This document shows positions 6,958 through 14,605 of a stretch of DNA of 42,347 nt, piece by piece. Origin of the DNA: a virus. The stretch is from IMG/VR virus record IMGVR_UViG_3300028383_000093, positions 1-42,347 of that record. One strand, written 5' to 3'. The position numbers and the translations under genes are program-made. Under the pieces are notes generated by a model. The model worked only from the letters and a program-made list of their open reading frames with translations. It ran no database searches and was not told where the DNA came from. Every line of letters starts with the position of its first letter. Positions within the stretch are counted from its first letter, which is position 1.

Positions 6958-7931
6958 CACTTCCCCCACTCAGCAGATACCATAATTTCGGTCATACACG
7001 CCACGACATTCAGTTCATGGTCGGCGACAAAGGCATCGTAGTACTGATACTGTGCCAAGATCAGGATGACCTGTGGAACCGATGCCGGTGCAAGGTAATC
7101 GGTCAGGACATCGTACAGCTTACGGAAGATGGCCTGTGGTTCGGTGTCGATGTTATCGGCCACCCACTTTCGCATCTTGCCGAACTCCTTGTCCTGAAGA
7201 TATCCCATCAGGGTCTTGATGTTTTCGTCACCCATATCGACAAGGATCGACGAATCAATGACCCCGGAGATGGAGTGGCGCTGACACTCATTCAGGACAC
7301 GACGCCAGTCGGGAAAGTGCTTTTCGATCAGGGTGGCAAGGGCCTTCTCCTGATACTCGACGCCCTCGCGGTCAAGGATACTGGTTAGTCGGTTAAAAAA
7401 CCGTGCGGCGGTCTTGGGGCGCTCGCTCTTGGGGATCGAGAAGTCGTACACCGAGCAGCGCGAATGGAGCGGCTCGATGATTCGGTTCTTGAAGTTGCAG
7501 GTCAGGATAAACCGGCAGTTGTTTGAGAACTCCTCGATAAACGCACGGAGGGCTGGCTGTGTCGACTGGGGGTTTAGATAGTCGGCCTCATCAAGGATAA
7601 CCACCTTGAGACCACCGTGTAGCGATACCGTCGACGCAAACTGACGAATACGCCCACGGAGAGTATCGATGTTTCCCTCTTCAGAGCCATTGATCACGAT
7701 ATGATCAAGATCCAGTTCCTCACAGAGTGCCCGAGCAACCGTTGTCTTCCCGACACCCGGTGTCCCGGAGAAAATCATGTTCGGAAGTCCGTCGGTACTC
7801 TCGATAATCGAACAGAATGTCTCGGAGATTGAGGTGGGGAGGATGCAATCCTCGATCTTGTGGGGGCGGTAACGCTCGACCCACAGGAACTCATTGGTTT
7901 TACCAGCATCACGTTCATTCATCGTCATCAT
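6957..7931 (-). CDS. 44: Clamp-loader large subunit gp44 (AAA+ ATPase)
   Basis: 324 residues, T4 gp44 (319) homologue. WVERYRPHKIEDCILP opens the protein as in replication factor C; Walker A is SGTPGVGKTTVARAL, Walker B VVILDEADYL, and the arginine-finger SRC motif is in EPLHSRCSVYDF. Four gp44 with one gp62 load the gp45 sliding clamp using ATP. The start has ATGATGACGATG, so the exact start among nearby Met codons is uncertain. The next gene downstream is coupled through TGATG. Confidence 0.97.
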   Translation of the reverse strand: MMTMNERDAGKTNEFLWVERYRPHKIEDCILPTSISETFCSIIESTDGLPNMIFSGTPGVGKTTVARALCEELDLDHIVINGSEEGNIDTLRGRIRQFASTVSLHGGLKVVILDEADYLNPQSTQPALRAFIEEFSNNCRFILTCNFKNRIIEPLHSRCSVYDFSIPKSERPKTAARFFNRLTSILDREGVEYQEKALATLIEKHFPDWRRVLNECQRHSISGVIDSSILVDMGDENIKTLMGYLQDKEFGKMRKWVADNIDTEPQAIFRKLYDVLTDYLAPASVPQVILILAQYQYYDAFVADHELNVVACMTEIMVSAEWGK

Positions 7932-7956
7932 TATATATCACCACAGTCAAATTCTA

Positions 7957-8145
7957 TCAATTACGATTAACGGTCGAGGATACTACCATCGTCACCCATG
8001 CGGCTGCAAGCCATGTGTACAAGTTGTATGGAATCGACAACTGCGGAAACAGTGTGTTCAATGCCCAGATGCTTATCAACGGGATGCTGACAATAAACGC
8101 CGCGATAACAGGGACAGCGATAATAATCACAAGTAGATCTTTCAT
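7957..8145 (-). CDS. Small membrane protein (62 aa)
   Basis: MKDLLVIIIAVPVIAAFIVS begins a strong transmembrane segment (about 4-28) and a second hydrophobic stretch follows (about 44-57, TWLAAAWVTMVVS). The middle NTLFPQLSIPYNLYTWL resembles a small membrane protein found in many T4-like phage genomes, of unknown function. It sits between the tRNA-like element and gp44. Confidence 0.75.
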   Translation of the reverse strand: MKDLLVIIIAVPVIAAFIVSIPLISIWALNTLFPQLSIPYNLYTWLAAAWVTMVVSSTVNRN

Positions 8146-8183
8146 TCACTTTCACCATTCGGTTTGTTGTGTCATATGTAAAG

Positions 8184-8263
8184 TGGCCGGGCTGGAGGGA
8201 CTCGAACCCCCATGTGTCCAGTTACCCTTTCTCCAGATTAGAAGTCTGAGGGGATACAGCCCG
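8184..8263 (-). tRNA. tRNA-Arg(UCU)-like element lacking a D-arm
   Basis: On the minus strand a 7-bp acceptor stem (CGGGCTG with CAGCCCG), G73 and an encoded CCA can be drawn, with a T-arm whose loop is TTCGAGT. The anticodon arm is textbook: loop CTTCTAA closed by CAGA/TCTG, anticodon TCT at 8242-8240 (Arg). The usual D-arm between acceptor and anticodon arm is missing: only 7 bases are there, which may pair (TA-CCC with GGG-TA) to extend the anticodon stem. A 21-base stretch separates anticodon and T arms. Total length is normal (77 plus CCA). It may be a degenerate tRNA, an unusual functional tRNA, or a tRNA-like RNA. Confidence 0.55.
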
Positions 8264-8282
8264 TTGCCATATAACCGCTCTC

Positions 8283-8555
8283 CTAGATCACCGATGACCC
8301 GACGATCTGTTCGTACAGTGTCTCGATGTCCGAGAATTCGGCCTTTACATCCGAGACATTGTCCTTGTGGTACATCTTGGCGATCTGCCGAGCATACTTC
8401 TTGGGGATCTCGTACCGCTCTTCGATATTCCCGAGTACCTCATTGATATGCTCGCGCTCACCCTCAATGCGAGTCAGGGAGTCCGAGATCTCAGAGATCG
8501 CGCCCTTGATTGCCTCGCGGTCATTAGGGGACGACGGAATCACTACGTTACTCAT
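8283..8555 (-). CDS. dsbA: DsbA-like double-stranded DNA-binding protein
   Basis: 90 residues from the ATG at 8555, almost the length of T4 DsbA (89). The C-terminal half (RQIAKMYHKDNVSDVKAEF and LYEQIV) matches the T4 DsbA pattern of ALYHKDN followed by a spaced acidic helix. T4 DsbA binds dsDNA and is linked with late promoter use. The start overlaps the upstream gene by 8 bases. Placement between gp45 and gp44 is typical of marine relatives. The tRNA-like element follows. Confidence 0.75.
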   Translation of the reverse strand: MSNVVIPSSPNDREAIKGAISEISDSLTRIEGEREHINEVLGNIEERYEIPKKYARQIAKMYHKDNVSDVKAEFSDIETLYEQIVGSSVI

Positions 8556-8790
8556 TACTACTCTCCTCTGTTTCCTCGTCATCCGGAGTGTTGGCCTTGA
8601 CGAACTGCTGAATGCGTCCACGAAGGGCACCAACGGCCTCCATCTCCGATCCCTGAAAAGCACCGCGCTGGGAACACACGTCGATAATCTGTACCACCGA
8701 TGCGAGATCACCGATACCCAGTGAAATCTGACCCTCGGCCTCGGCCTGATCAGCGGTCATCGTGTCTACCTGATTCTGTTCTTCACTCAT
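8548..8790 (-). CDS. Acidic hypothetical protein (80 aa) after gp45
   Basis: 80 residues, MSEEQNQVDTMTADQAEAEG..., with a predicted helical core (LASVVQIIDVCSQRGAFQGS, VGALRGRIQQFVKAN) and an acidic tail. It lies directly downstream of the clamp gene and is coupled to dsbA. Similar short acidic proteins accompany gp45 in marine T4-like phages. Function unknown. Confidence 0.75.
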   Translation of the reverse strand: MSEEQNQVDTMTADQAEAEGQISLGIGDLASVVQIIDVCSQRGAFQGSEMEAVGALRGRIQQFVKANTPDDEETEESSNE

Positions 8791-8823
8791 ACTACTACTA
8801 GCTCCTATGCTATTACTTTGGGT

Positions 8824-9558
8824 TTACGAATTATCGTCGTTTGAGAAGGACGATTCCTTATACAGGGCGACCCAGTACTGGATGTTGAGGTCAGACCCCC
8901 GTGACTTGAAGTGCGAGAACTTCTTCTTTGATACCGACACATCATAACTCTGCGAGCCGATCAGCTTGTTCAGGTTCTGTACCTTGAACACCAGAGAGAA
9001 CGACGCATCGGTCTCTTTCGAGCACTTGCTCTCTGGTACATCGACGTTGAATGTATTCGATGTCGGGTTCTCGATGTCCGTGACGGCAATCGAAATCTCG
9101 TCCTCACCGGAATTGCCGGTCACGACCATATCCGGTGCCGACAGTACCGACGATGCCTTTCGGATCGACGTAAGATCTTCCTTCGACAGGACAAAGGACA
9201 TATCGACCGACGGCAGTTCAATGGATTTCTGGGGATATGTCAGCATCGACGGGTTCGACAGATAGTACCGAACCGACTGCTCACCCCCACAAGTCACGTC
9301 GACATAGTTGCCGTCCTCATCAAATCGAAGGGTCGGTTCATCGAACATCGAGATTACACCAAGGAACTCAGGAAGGTCAAAGACTCCGATCATCATCTCG
9401 GGGAACGTCTCTGAAACCTCGGCGGATGCGAGAATCGTCTTGGTCTCGGCGAGCGTAGAAATCGTATTCCCGCCCGTAAAAACGATATTCGACTGAATGC
9501 CCGAGAACGACTTGAGGATCGAAATCGTGTCGGTCGACAGGGTCATTGTATAACTCAT
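8824..9558 (-). CDS. 45: Sliding clamp gp45
   Basis: 244 residues from ATG 9558; an AAGGAG site 10 bases upstream favours this start over the internal ATG at 9546. MTLSTDTISILKSFSGIQSN aligns with the T4 gp45 N-terminus, and the body has DLPEFLGVISMF as in T4 DLNGFLGILSLV. The trimeric ring tethers the polymerase and is also the mobile activator of late transcription with gp33 and gp55. T4 gp45 is 228 residues. Confidence 0.95.
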   Translation of the reverse strand: MSYTMTLSTDTISILKSFSGIQSNIVFTGGNTISTLAETKTILASAEVSETFPEMMIGVFDLPEFLGVISMFDEPTLRFDEDGNYVDVTCGGEQSVRYYLSNPSMLTYPQKSIELPSVDMSFVLSKEDLTSIRKASSVLSAPDMVVTGNSGEDEISIAVTDIENPTSNTFNVDVPESKCSKETDASFSLVFKVQNLNKLIGSQSYDVSVSKKKFSHFKSRGSDLNIQYWVALYKESSFSNDDNS

Positions 9559-9560
9559 TA

Positions 9561-9872
9561 TCACTTGTCTCCTTGCGTATCATCTAATCGCTTGTTCCGA
9601 ATCATCTTACCTTCCCAGAACAGGGCAAGGTATTCTGATTCATTGTCACAGTATTGTACAGATCCCGAAAAATCTGTCAAGGGTACCCACTCTGCCGATA
9701 CCTCTTCAAGATGCCCGCCAAACAGGTGGTCAGAATCCTCGACCCATTCGTGGTCGACATCACGGTACCAGAGTTCATCGCCACGGATCTCATACTCCCC
9801 GAGGAACTGACCCGGAGTGTCCTTGGTCTGGTAGCACCGACCGTTGTGGTACAGCCAATCAAACATCCCCAT
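9561..9872 (-). CDS. Conserved phage protein of unknown function (103 aa)
   Basis: Starts MGMFDWLYHNGRCYQTKDTP and belongs to a recurrent phage family: MFDW opening, QTKDTP, an acidic WVEDSD stretch, then WVPLTDFSGSVQ. The ATG at 9872 has GGAG 9 bases upstream and overlaps the preceding gene by 14 bases. Its stop is directly followed by gp45. No known activity. Confidence 0.8.
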   Translation of the reverse strand: MGMFDWLYHNGRCYQTKDTPGQFLGEYEIRGDELWYRDVDHEWVEDSDHLFGGHLEEVSAEWVPLTDFSGSVQYCDNESEYLALFWEGKMIRNKRLDDTQGDK

Positions 9873-10398
9873 GATCACCGTCTCCACTGTGCTCAAGGTC
9901 ATGGACATACAGGGCAAGGAGTCCGTAGTGCAGGACCTTCAGCAGATCTTTTCGGTTGTACCCCTCTTTGGCACCGTACCTCGACGCATACTTGAGGATG
10001 TTCCTGACGGCAAATCCCTCGCCATGGTCACAATCGACGATCGCCTCGAACGTCTGCATCTTGTTACGGGCATAGTGCTGTTCGTACGTACAGTCGATGT
10101 ACTCGGCCAGTTCACCCAGCAATTCATCCTCCCGGTATTTGTACTCACTGTCTCGTCTGTTGTACCGAGCATCGTACTCCTTGATCTCCCGGAGCACCTC
10201 TCCAAGGACATCGACCATGTCAAAGTCAAAAGAGTTGGTCCAACCGTCAAACGATATCTGCCGGGTCGTGTAGTCGATATCGACATCAAGCAATGCCTTG
10301 TTGATGCCACCGTCGTCCGCGTCGGTCGCCAGAAATCCGTACCGGACGGGATAACAGTCCGTATCATCCCACTTGTACTCAAAGGCACTGTATTTCAT
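9859..10398 (-). CDS. Hypothetical protein (179 aa)
   Basis: Starts at the ATG that overlaps the upstream gene's stop as TGATG. MKYSAFEYKWDDTDCYPVRY, rich in Asp, Glu, Tyr and Arg; the C-terminal half has DCDHGEGFAVRNILKYASRY and HYGLLALYVHDLEHSGDGDH. A His/Asp-rich end could bind metal, but I recognise no family. It is the second gene after the early promoter at 10582-10611, so early expression before gp45 is likely. Confidence 0.75.
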   Translation of the reverse strand: MKYSAFEYKWDDTDCYPVRYGFLATDADDGGINKALLDVDIDYTTRQISFDGWTNSFDFDMVDVLGEVLREIKEYDARYNRRDSEYKYREDELLGELAEYIDCTYEQHYARNKMQTFEAIVDCDHGEGFAVRNILKYASRYGAKEGYNRKDLLKVLHYGLLALYVHDLEHSGDGDHGDV

Positions 10399-10538
10399 CA
10401 CAAAGTCTCTCGCTTCTGTTTAGCCTTGGCCTTCCGATACTTGCGCTCGACACGATCGATGGCCTTGGACAGGCGGTGCATCTTAAACGACAGGTACGCA
10501 AGTCGTATCCGTGCTGTCACTAACTGGACATATTTCAT
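10398..10538 (-). CDS. Small basic protein (46 aa)
   Basis: MKYVQLVTARIRLAYLSFKM, then a highly basic helix with RVERKYRKAKAKQKRE. It is the first gene behind the sigma70-like promoter at 10582-10611 and its stop overlaps the next start (TGATG). Strongly positive and probably one long helix, so RNA or DNA binding is possible. No family recognised. Confidence 0.65.
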   Translation of the reverse strand: MKYVQLVTARIRLAYLSFKMHRLSKAIDRVERKYRKAKAKQKRETL

Positions 10539-10581
10539 ACCAATGTGTCTCTTTTCTGTTCACTTATTGGAAGTAATCGGA

Positions 10582-10611
10582 ATTATACCGGTCTCGCCTT
10601 TAGGCTGTCAA
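10582..10611 (-). promoter_or_regulatory. Sigma70-type early promoter with -35 box in a hairpin
   Basis: TTGACA, 18 bases, TATAAT: an exact match to the bacterial consensus, beginning right at the gp46 stop. The -35 box sits inside an AGGCT/AGCCT inverted repeat (10602-10615). It drives the 46-residue gene, two unknown genes, gp45 and onward. Confidence 0.8.
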
Positions 10612-10613
10612 GC

Positions 10614-12341
10614 CTACTCGACGACCTGCATGAACGAAAAGTTGCCTTCCTTACTGCAATGCATTTTCCGGTCAAACTTGTTGTCGAGTACCTCATCCCC
10701 CTTGTGAGAGATAACAAACGTATTGGTCCCCTCCTCAAGTGTGTTCAGGATCTTGAGTAGATTGTCGGTCCCGTCATAGTCGAGTGACGAATCGAAAACC
10801 TCATCCATGATAAGCAGGTTCGTCGACATCGTATTCTTGAGTCGAGCGACCTGCCGCCATGTAAACATGAGTGCAAGGTTGATTCGTGCTTTCTCACCCT
10901 CCGAGAATGACGGGTACGAGAACTGGTCCCGGTGCCGCGACTTGATCGTTTCGTCAAAGTTCTCGTCAAGATGAAACGACACAAAGAAGTCGAGGGTCTG
11001 GAGGTACTGATTGATCAGTTGGTTCATCAGGGGCAGATACTCGCGCACGACCTTGGTCTTGATCCCCGTATCCTTGAGCATCTCGGAACACGCTCGCTTG
11101 TACTGCTGTTCGTCAAGGAGTCGGACCCTCTCGTTCGCCAGATTCTCCCGCTCCTGTTTCAGGGATTCGAGTTCTTCCTGACCAGAAGACAGGTCACTCT
11201 CCTTGGAGAGCAGCCGTTCTATTTCAATCTCTCGATCACGAATCTGTCCTTGGAGCCTGCGGATACCCTGACTGTTAGCATGAAGATCGGCTCGCGCCTG
11301 AGCAGTCTCCCGTGCAGTTGCGCGGAGCCGTTGAATATCCTCGTCCAGAGAAGCCGACTTTTCAGCGGCATCGTCCATCCCTTTCTGTAGCTGGGACGCC
11401 CTTTCCTGTGCCTCACTGAGTTTCTTTTCCCGGAGTTCTGGATCAATACCTTGGGTACATGTCGGGCATACTTCGTTTTCTTCATAGAACTTCGCCTCCT
11501 TGACCAGAGTCGCGACCTCCTGACGAAACTGGCTTTCATAACCTTTGATCTTGTCCCGCTTTTCATTCAGATTCTGTATCTGGTCATCGACATCATTAGA
11601 AGAGATCCAATCCTCCAATTCTTGGTTTGTACTCGTCAGTGCCTCGATCTCTTCCTGATACTGTGTAATAGCCGCCCGTGCAGCGTTGATCGTCTCCTCA
11701 TTTACCCCGCGCATATCTTCGACATACTTCTCCTGCATATCGATCTTCTGGCGGTTCAGGTCAATAGAGTGGTCGACCTCCCGAATGTCGTCTTTTAGGG
11801 CCGACAACTGGTCTTTCAGGATCTCGCGCATACGCGAGAACACCTGTATGTCGAGTAGATCCTCGATCACTTCTCGCCGCTGGGGTGCCGGGAGTTGCAT
11901 AAACGGGGTAAAAGACGATGATCCAAGGACGACGATCTGTCGGAATGACTTGTCGTTCATCTTGAGGATACTGGTCTCAAGGTACTGCTGGTACTCACGG
12001 GTCGTTGCCGACTGGGGAACCAGTTCACCGTCCCGGTAGATCTCAAACTTCGATGGCTTGATACCCCTGCGGATCAGAAAGTGTTGGGACCCGGAGAGTG
12101 TGAACTCGACCTCGACGATACATCCCTTCTGGTTCACCGAGTTGAGTAGCTGCCCCTTCTTGATCGAGCGGTGCGGCTTCCCAAACAGGGCAAAGAACAG
12201 TGCATCGAGCATCGTCGACTTACCGGATCCATTATCACCAACGATCAGGGTCGAGCGATGCGACGATAGGTCCACGTGTGTGAAGTTATCTCCGCTGGAC
12301 AGGAAGTTTGCCCAGCGGAGTGTGCGGAAGGTAATGGACAT
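10614..12341 (-). CDS. 46: Recombination endonuclease subunit gp46 (Rad50/SbcC-like)
   Basis: 575 residues (T4 gp46 560). Walker A GDNGSGKSTMLDALFFALFG near residue 38, Q-loop region VLGSSSFTPFMQLP, long coiled coils around a CPTC zinc hook (EENEVCPTCTQGI), ABC signature SFSEGEKARINLAL and Walker B LLIMDEVFD. With gp47 it processes DNA ends for recombination-dependent replication and host DNA breakdown. Its ATG overlaps the upstream stop as TAATG. All ATPase motifs are intact. Confidence 0.97.
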   Translation of the reverse strand: MSITFRTLRWANFLSSGDNFTHVDLSSHRSTLIVGDNGSGKSTMLDALFFALFGKPHRSIKKGQLLNSVNQKGCIVEVEFTLSGSQHFLIRRGIKPSKFEIYRDGELVPQSATTREYQQYLETSILKMNDKSFRQIVVLGSSSFTPFMQLPAPQRREVIEDLLDIQVFSRMREILKDQLSALKDDIREVDHSIDLNRQKIDMQEKYVEDMRGVNEETINAARAAITQYQEEIEALTSTNQELEDWISSNDVDDQIQNLNEKRDKIKGYESQFRQEVATLVKEAKFYEENEVCPTCTQGIDPELREKKLSEAQERASQLQKGMDDAAEKSASLDEDIQRLRATARETAQARADLHANSQGIRRLQGQIRDREIEIERLLSKESDLSSGQEELESLKQERENLANERVRLLDEQQYKRACSEMLKDTGIKTKVVREYLPLMNQLINQYLQTLDFFVSFHLDENFDETIKSRHRDQFSYPSFSEGEKARINLALMFTWRQVARLKNTMSTNLLIMDEVFDSSLDYDGTDNLLKILNTLEEGTNTFVISHKGDEVLDNKFDRKMHCSKEGNFSFMQVVE

Positions 12342-12622
12342 TACGCGGCATTCACCCCCTCGAAGATACGGATACCGTTGTGGGAAGTGACCGAGTAGTT
12401 GGGGAGCGAGTACCCAAGGGACTCATACTGGTCGCGGACCGCGATAGCCGCCTTCTTGGTCTCGATCAACTCGCGGGTCTTGGCACCCTCGATGTTCTCG
12501 AAGCGCAGGTCAATCAACTCGATCAGGAACTCAAGGTCGCTGCGGGAGGACTCGTCGAAGTTTTCGATCTCAAACATCTCGACTAGGCGAGCGACATAAC
12601 GGTTGTCAGTAAGTGCGGTCAT
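12341..12622 (-). CDS. Hypothetical protein (93 aa) coupled to gp46
   Basis: MTALTDNRYVARLVEMFEIE..., mostly helical and acidic, with RELIETKKAAIAVRDQYESL. The ATG at 12622 is preferred because upstream in-frame starts are not ATG and lack a site. It is the first gene after the early promoter at 12667-12695 and overlaps gp46 (TAATG). Function unknown; expression timing suggests a partner of the 46/47 nuclease. Confidence 0.75.
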   Translation of the reverse strand: MTALTDNRYVARLVEMFEIENFDESSRSDLEFLIELIDLRFENIEGAKTRELIETKKAAIAVRDQYESLGYSLPNYSVTSHNGIRIFEGVNAA

Positions 12623-12666
12623 AATCAAGGTCTCTCTCTGTGTCCCTTCTCTCTCAATTCAGGAGT

Positions 12667-12695
12667 AGTATCTCATAATACCCGATCTATGTCAA
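12667..12695 (-). promoter_or_regulatory. Sigma70-type early promoter upstream of the gp46 unit
   Basis: TTGACA, 17 bases, GATACT. The -35 box contains the TGA stop codon of the preceding gene, the same layout as the plus-strand promoter at 20398. A short CGAT/ATCG repeat encloses the -35 box. Confidence 0.65.
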
Positions 12696-12916
12696 TCGTC
12701 GTCGTCATCCTCCAACATATCCAAGTAGTCAGAGAAGCCTACTCGATATGCAATCGGGTCTACTTCCGAGAGAGCGCGACTGGTCGAGTACTGGTGACCC
12801 CCAATATTCACGTCACCATAAATCTCGTCGAGCATTTCATCATACGCTTCAACAACAGCCGGTTCATGACTCATCATCAATTCATCCCGTCCGTTCATAT
12901 CACTATTACCACTCAT
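12692..12916 (-). CDS. Conserved small acidic phage protein (74 aa)
   Basis: From ATG 12916, one base after the gp47 stop codon. The core AYDEMLDEIYGDVNIGG and EVDPIAYRVGFSDYLDML is a recurrent small family in T4-like phages, located in the 46/47 region; the tail is a run of Asp. Acidic enough to be a DNA-mimic or partner of a DNA-binding protein, but that is a guess. Confidence 0.8.
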   Translation of the reverse strand: MSGNSDMNGRDELMMSHEPAVVEAYDEMLDEIYGDVNIGGHQYSTSRALSEVDPIAYRVGFSDYLDMLEDDDDD

Positions 12917-12917
12917 A

Positions 12918-14009
12918 TCACACAGTCTCCTCGTCACTTTGGGCTTCGACATACACCTCTCGCATCATTTGCTTGAGGCGGTCCTTGTCTAGATCCGTGT
13001 CCTCGACCGATTCGACATACGAGTCGATCAGGCCCGGTGTATCGTCCACACTACCAACTCGAGCGTCTTCGGTCAAGTCGACGTTTGCCCCCAAGTACTC
13101 ATCCAGATTCTCGGCCACCTTCAGGTCATGTGCCCCCATGTCATGGAGTGACTGAATAAACTGGTCAAACCGCTTGGGGTCATTGGACCTTGACGTGACA
13201 ATCACCTTGACGTACTTGCCGCTAATGTCCCCGGTTTCAGGACTCGGGACAGAGCCTTCTGGAGAATCGTCGTATTGCAGCTTACAGAACAAGGAGTGTG
13301 GATTGTACACCGGGTAGATAGACCGGGCCTCCGTGTCGATGATATGAAAGCACTTGCGATCATCGGCATCGGCCCATGTGAACTGGGTCTGTGATCCCAG
13401 ATACATGATGTTTCCCTTCACGGAACCTGAGTGGTAATGCCCCGACAGGACTTGCTCGTACCGATCAAATGCCGACGGATCCATCCCATGAGTCGACTTG
13501 ACGCCCCGCATCATGTCAAAGCCTACGATCTCAAAATGACCGGCAAGCCATGTGGCCTTGCACTTTGACTGAATAAACTGGAGGCACTGCTCTTCGTTGT
13601 CTCGGCTGATCCATGGCACGACCCCGATCTTCATCCCCGAGTAGTCGAGTACCTCCGGCTCCTCGATAATATGGATGTTGTTGAGGAAGTGCCCGAGCAT
13701 CTCCTTCAGGGAGTTGAGCGAGTTGGTCGACTTATAGTACACGTCATGGTTACCCGGAATGATATCCATCGTCATCCCAGTATCGCGCATACGCTCAAGG
13801 AACATCTTTCGGGCTTCGTACTGGGTGCGAACCGAGATCGCTTTCCGGTTATCGTACAGGTCACCGAGATGGAGGATCTGACTGATACCTTCCTTCTCGA
13901 CGGTCGGGAAGAAGACCTTCTCGAAGAACTCGCGCTGATTTGCACTCACGGCCTCGGAGCCTCCCCGAGCACCAAAGTGCGTATCGTTCAGGACCGCTAT
14001 TTTGCTCAT
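12918..14009 (-). CDS. 47: Recombination endonuclease subunit gp47 (Mre11/SbcD-like)
   Basis: 363 residues (T4 339). Calcineurin-like phosphoesterase motifs in order: VLNDTHFGARGG, LHLGDLYDNRK, IIPGNHDVYYKS, WLAGHFEI and VLSGHYHSGS, which place the metal-binding Asp/His/Asn residues. It forms the nuclease with gp46. Its start overlaps the Mom-like gene as ATGA. The C-terminal part is acidic, as usual for this subunit. Confidence 0.97.
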   Translation of the reverse strand: MSKIAVLNDTHFGARGGSEAVSANQREFFEKVFFPTVEKEGISQILHLGDLYDNRKAISVRTQYEARKMFLERMRDTGMTMDIIPGNHDVYYKSTNSLNSLKEMLGHFLNNIHIIEEPEVLDYSGMKIGVVPWISRDNEEQCLQFIQSKCKATWLAGHFEIVGFDMMRGVKSTHGMDPSAFDRYEQVLSGHYHSGSVKGNIMYLGSQTQFTWADADDRKCFHIIDTEARSIYPVYNPHSLFCKLQYDDSPEGSVPSPETGDISGKYVKVIVTSRSNDPKRFDQFIQSLHDMGAHDLKVAENLDEYLGANVDLTEDARVGSVDDTPGLIDSYVESVEDTDLDKDRLKQMMREVYVEAQSDEETV

Positions 14010-14605
14010 ATAATTACCCGTGATTTCCAGTATTTTCTATCGGTTTTATTGGTTCCGACGATTAACAGATATCTGACTTTGGCATTCCTTTTCTCTCTAG
14101 TCCACCCTCTTTTTTTAGCCTCTTGGTGTGAGATATTAACTCCTGACTGCCGGGGATGCCTAAGCCTACCCTCTCCGTCCCTGTAAAACCAAGCAGGCGA
14201 ACTGGTTCCTTTCCACTCAAAATTAAGTGCCTTGTAAATAGTACCAGTATGCCCTTCTGTTGTATCTGCAAAAGAGAGAATCCCTTTCACAAGTGGCTTA
14301 TACTCGACAAGCCCCTTTATAGCGCGAGAAACAAACCAAGAGGTTGTATTTTCGGGCAGGTCATCTTGCGTGTATAGTCGATGTAATTCCGTAACCCGAT
14401 CTTTATGCTCAGGACCAAAAACACTTCGTCTTACATTTTCCGAGCATGGTGTTGCAAAAGCACACACTCCGACAAGGGAATCATCTCGATATAGACCCCA
14501 GCACATAGGACCATTGTGGCAGCTTTTGCTGTAGTGATTTTCTCGTATATATGCTTTCCCTATCTTGGATGAGATTTTTTTAACTGATAAATCAACAATG
14601 GCCAT
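14006..14605 (-). CDS. Mom-like GNAT-fold protein, candidate DNA base modifier
   Basis: 199 residues from ATG 14605, which overlaps the gp55 end by 14 bases. The family pattern is clear: AYIRENHYSKSCHNGPMCWG, LVGVCAFATPCS, VTELHRLYTQDDLPENTTSW, ILSFADTTEGHTGTIYKALN. These match the Mom group of GNAT-like proteins; in phage Mu, Mom converts adenine to a carbamoylmethyl form that blocks restriction. Whether this enzyme modifies DNA, and which base, is inference; relatives of unknown activity share the fold. It sits between gp55 and gp47, both conserved neighbours, and is richer in A+T than either, so it looks like an inserted accessory gene kept in the operon by start/stop overlaps. Confidence 0.7.
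   Translation of the reverse strand: MAIVDLSVKKISSKIGKAYIRENHYSKSCHNGPMCWGLYRDDSLVGVCAFATPCSENVRRSVFGPEHKDRVTELHRLYTQDDLPENTTSWFVSRAIKGLVEYKPLVKGILSFADTTEGHTGTIYKALNFEWKGTSSPAWFYRDGEGRLRHPRQSGVNISHQEAKKRGWTREKRNAKVRYLLIVGTNKTDRKYWKSRVII

Noticed and set aside
8245-8275. tRNA-Tyr reading (loop CTGTATC, anticodon GTA)
   Set aside because: Its stem pairs only three bases and the base after the anticodon is T, while the TCT arm is perfect and fits the acceptor and T-arm.
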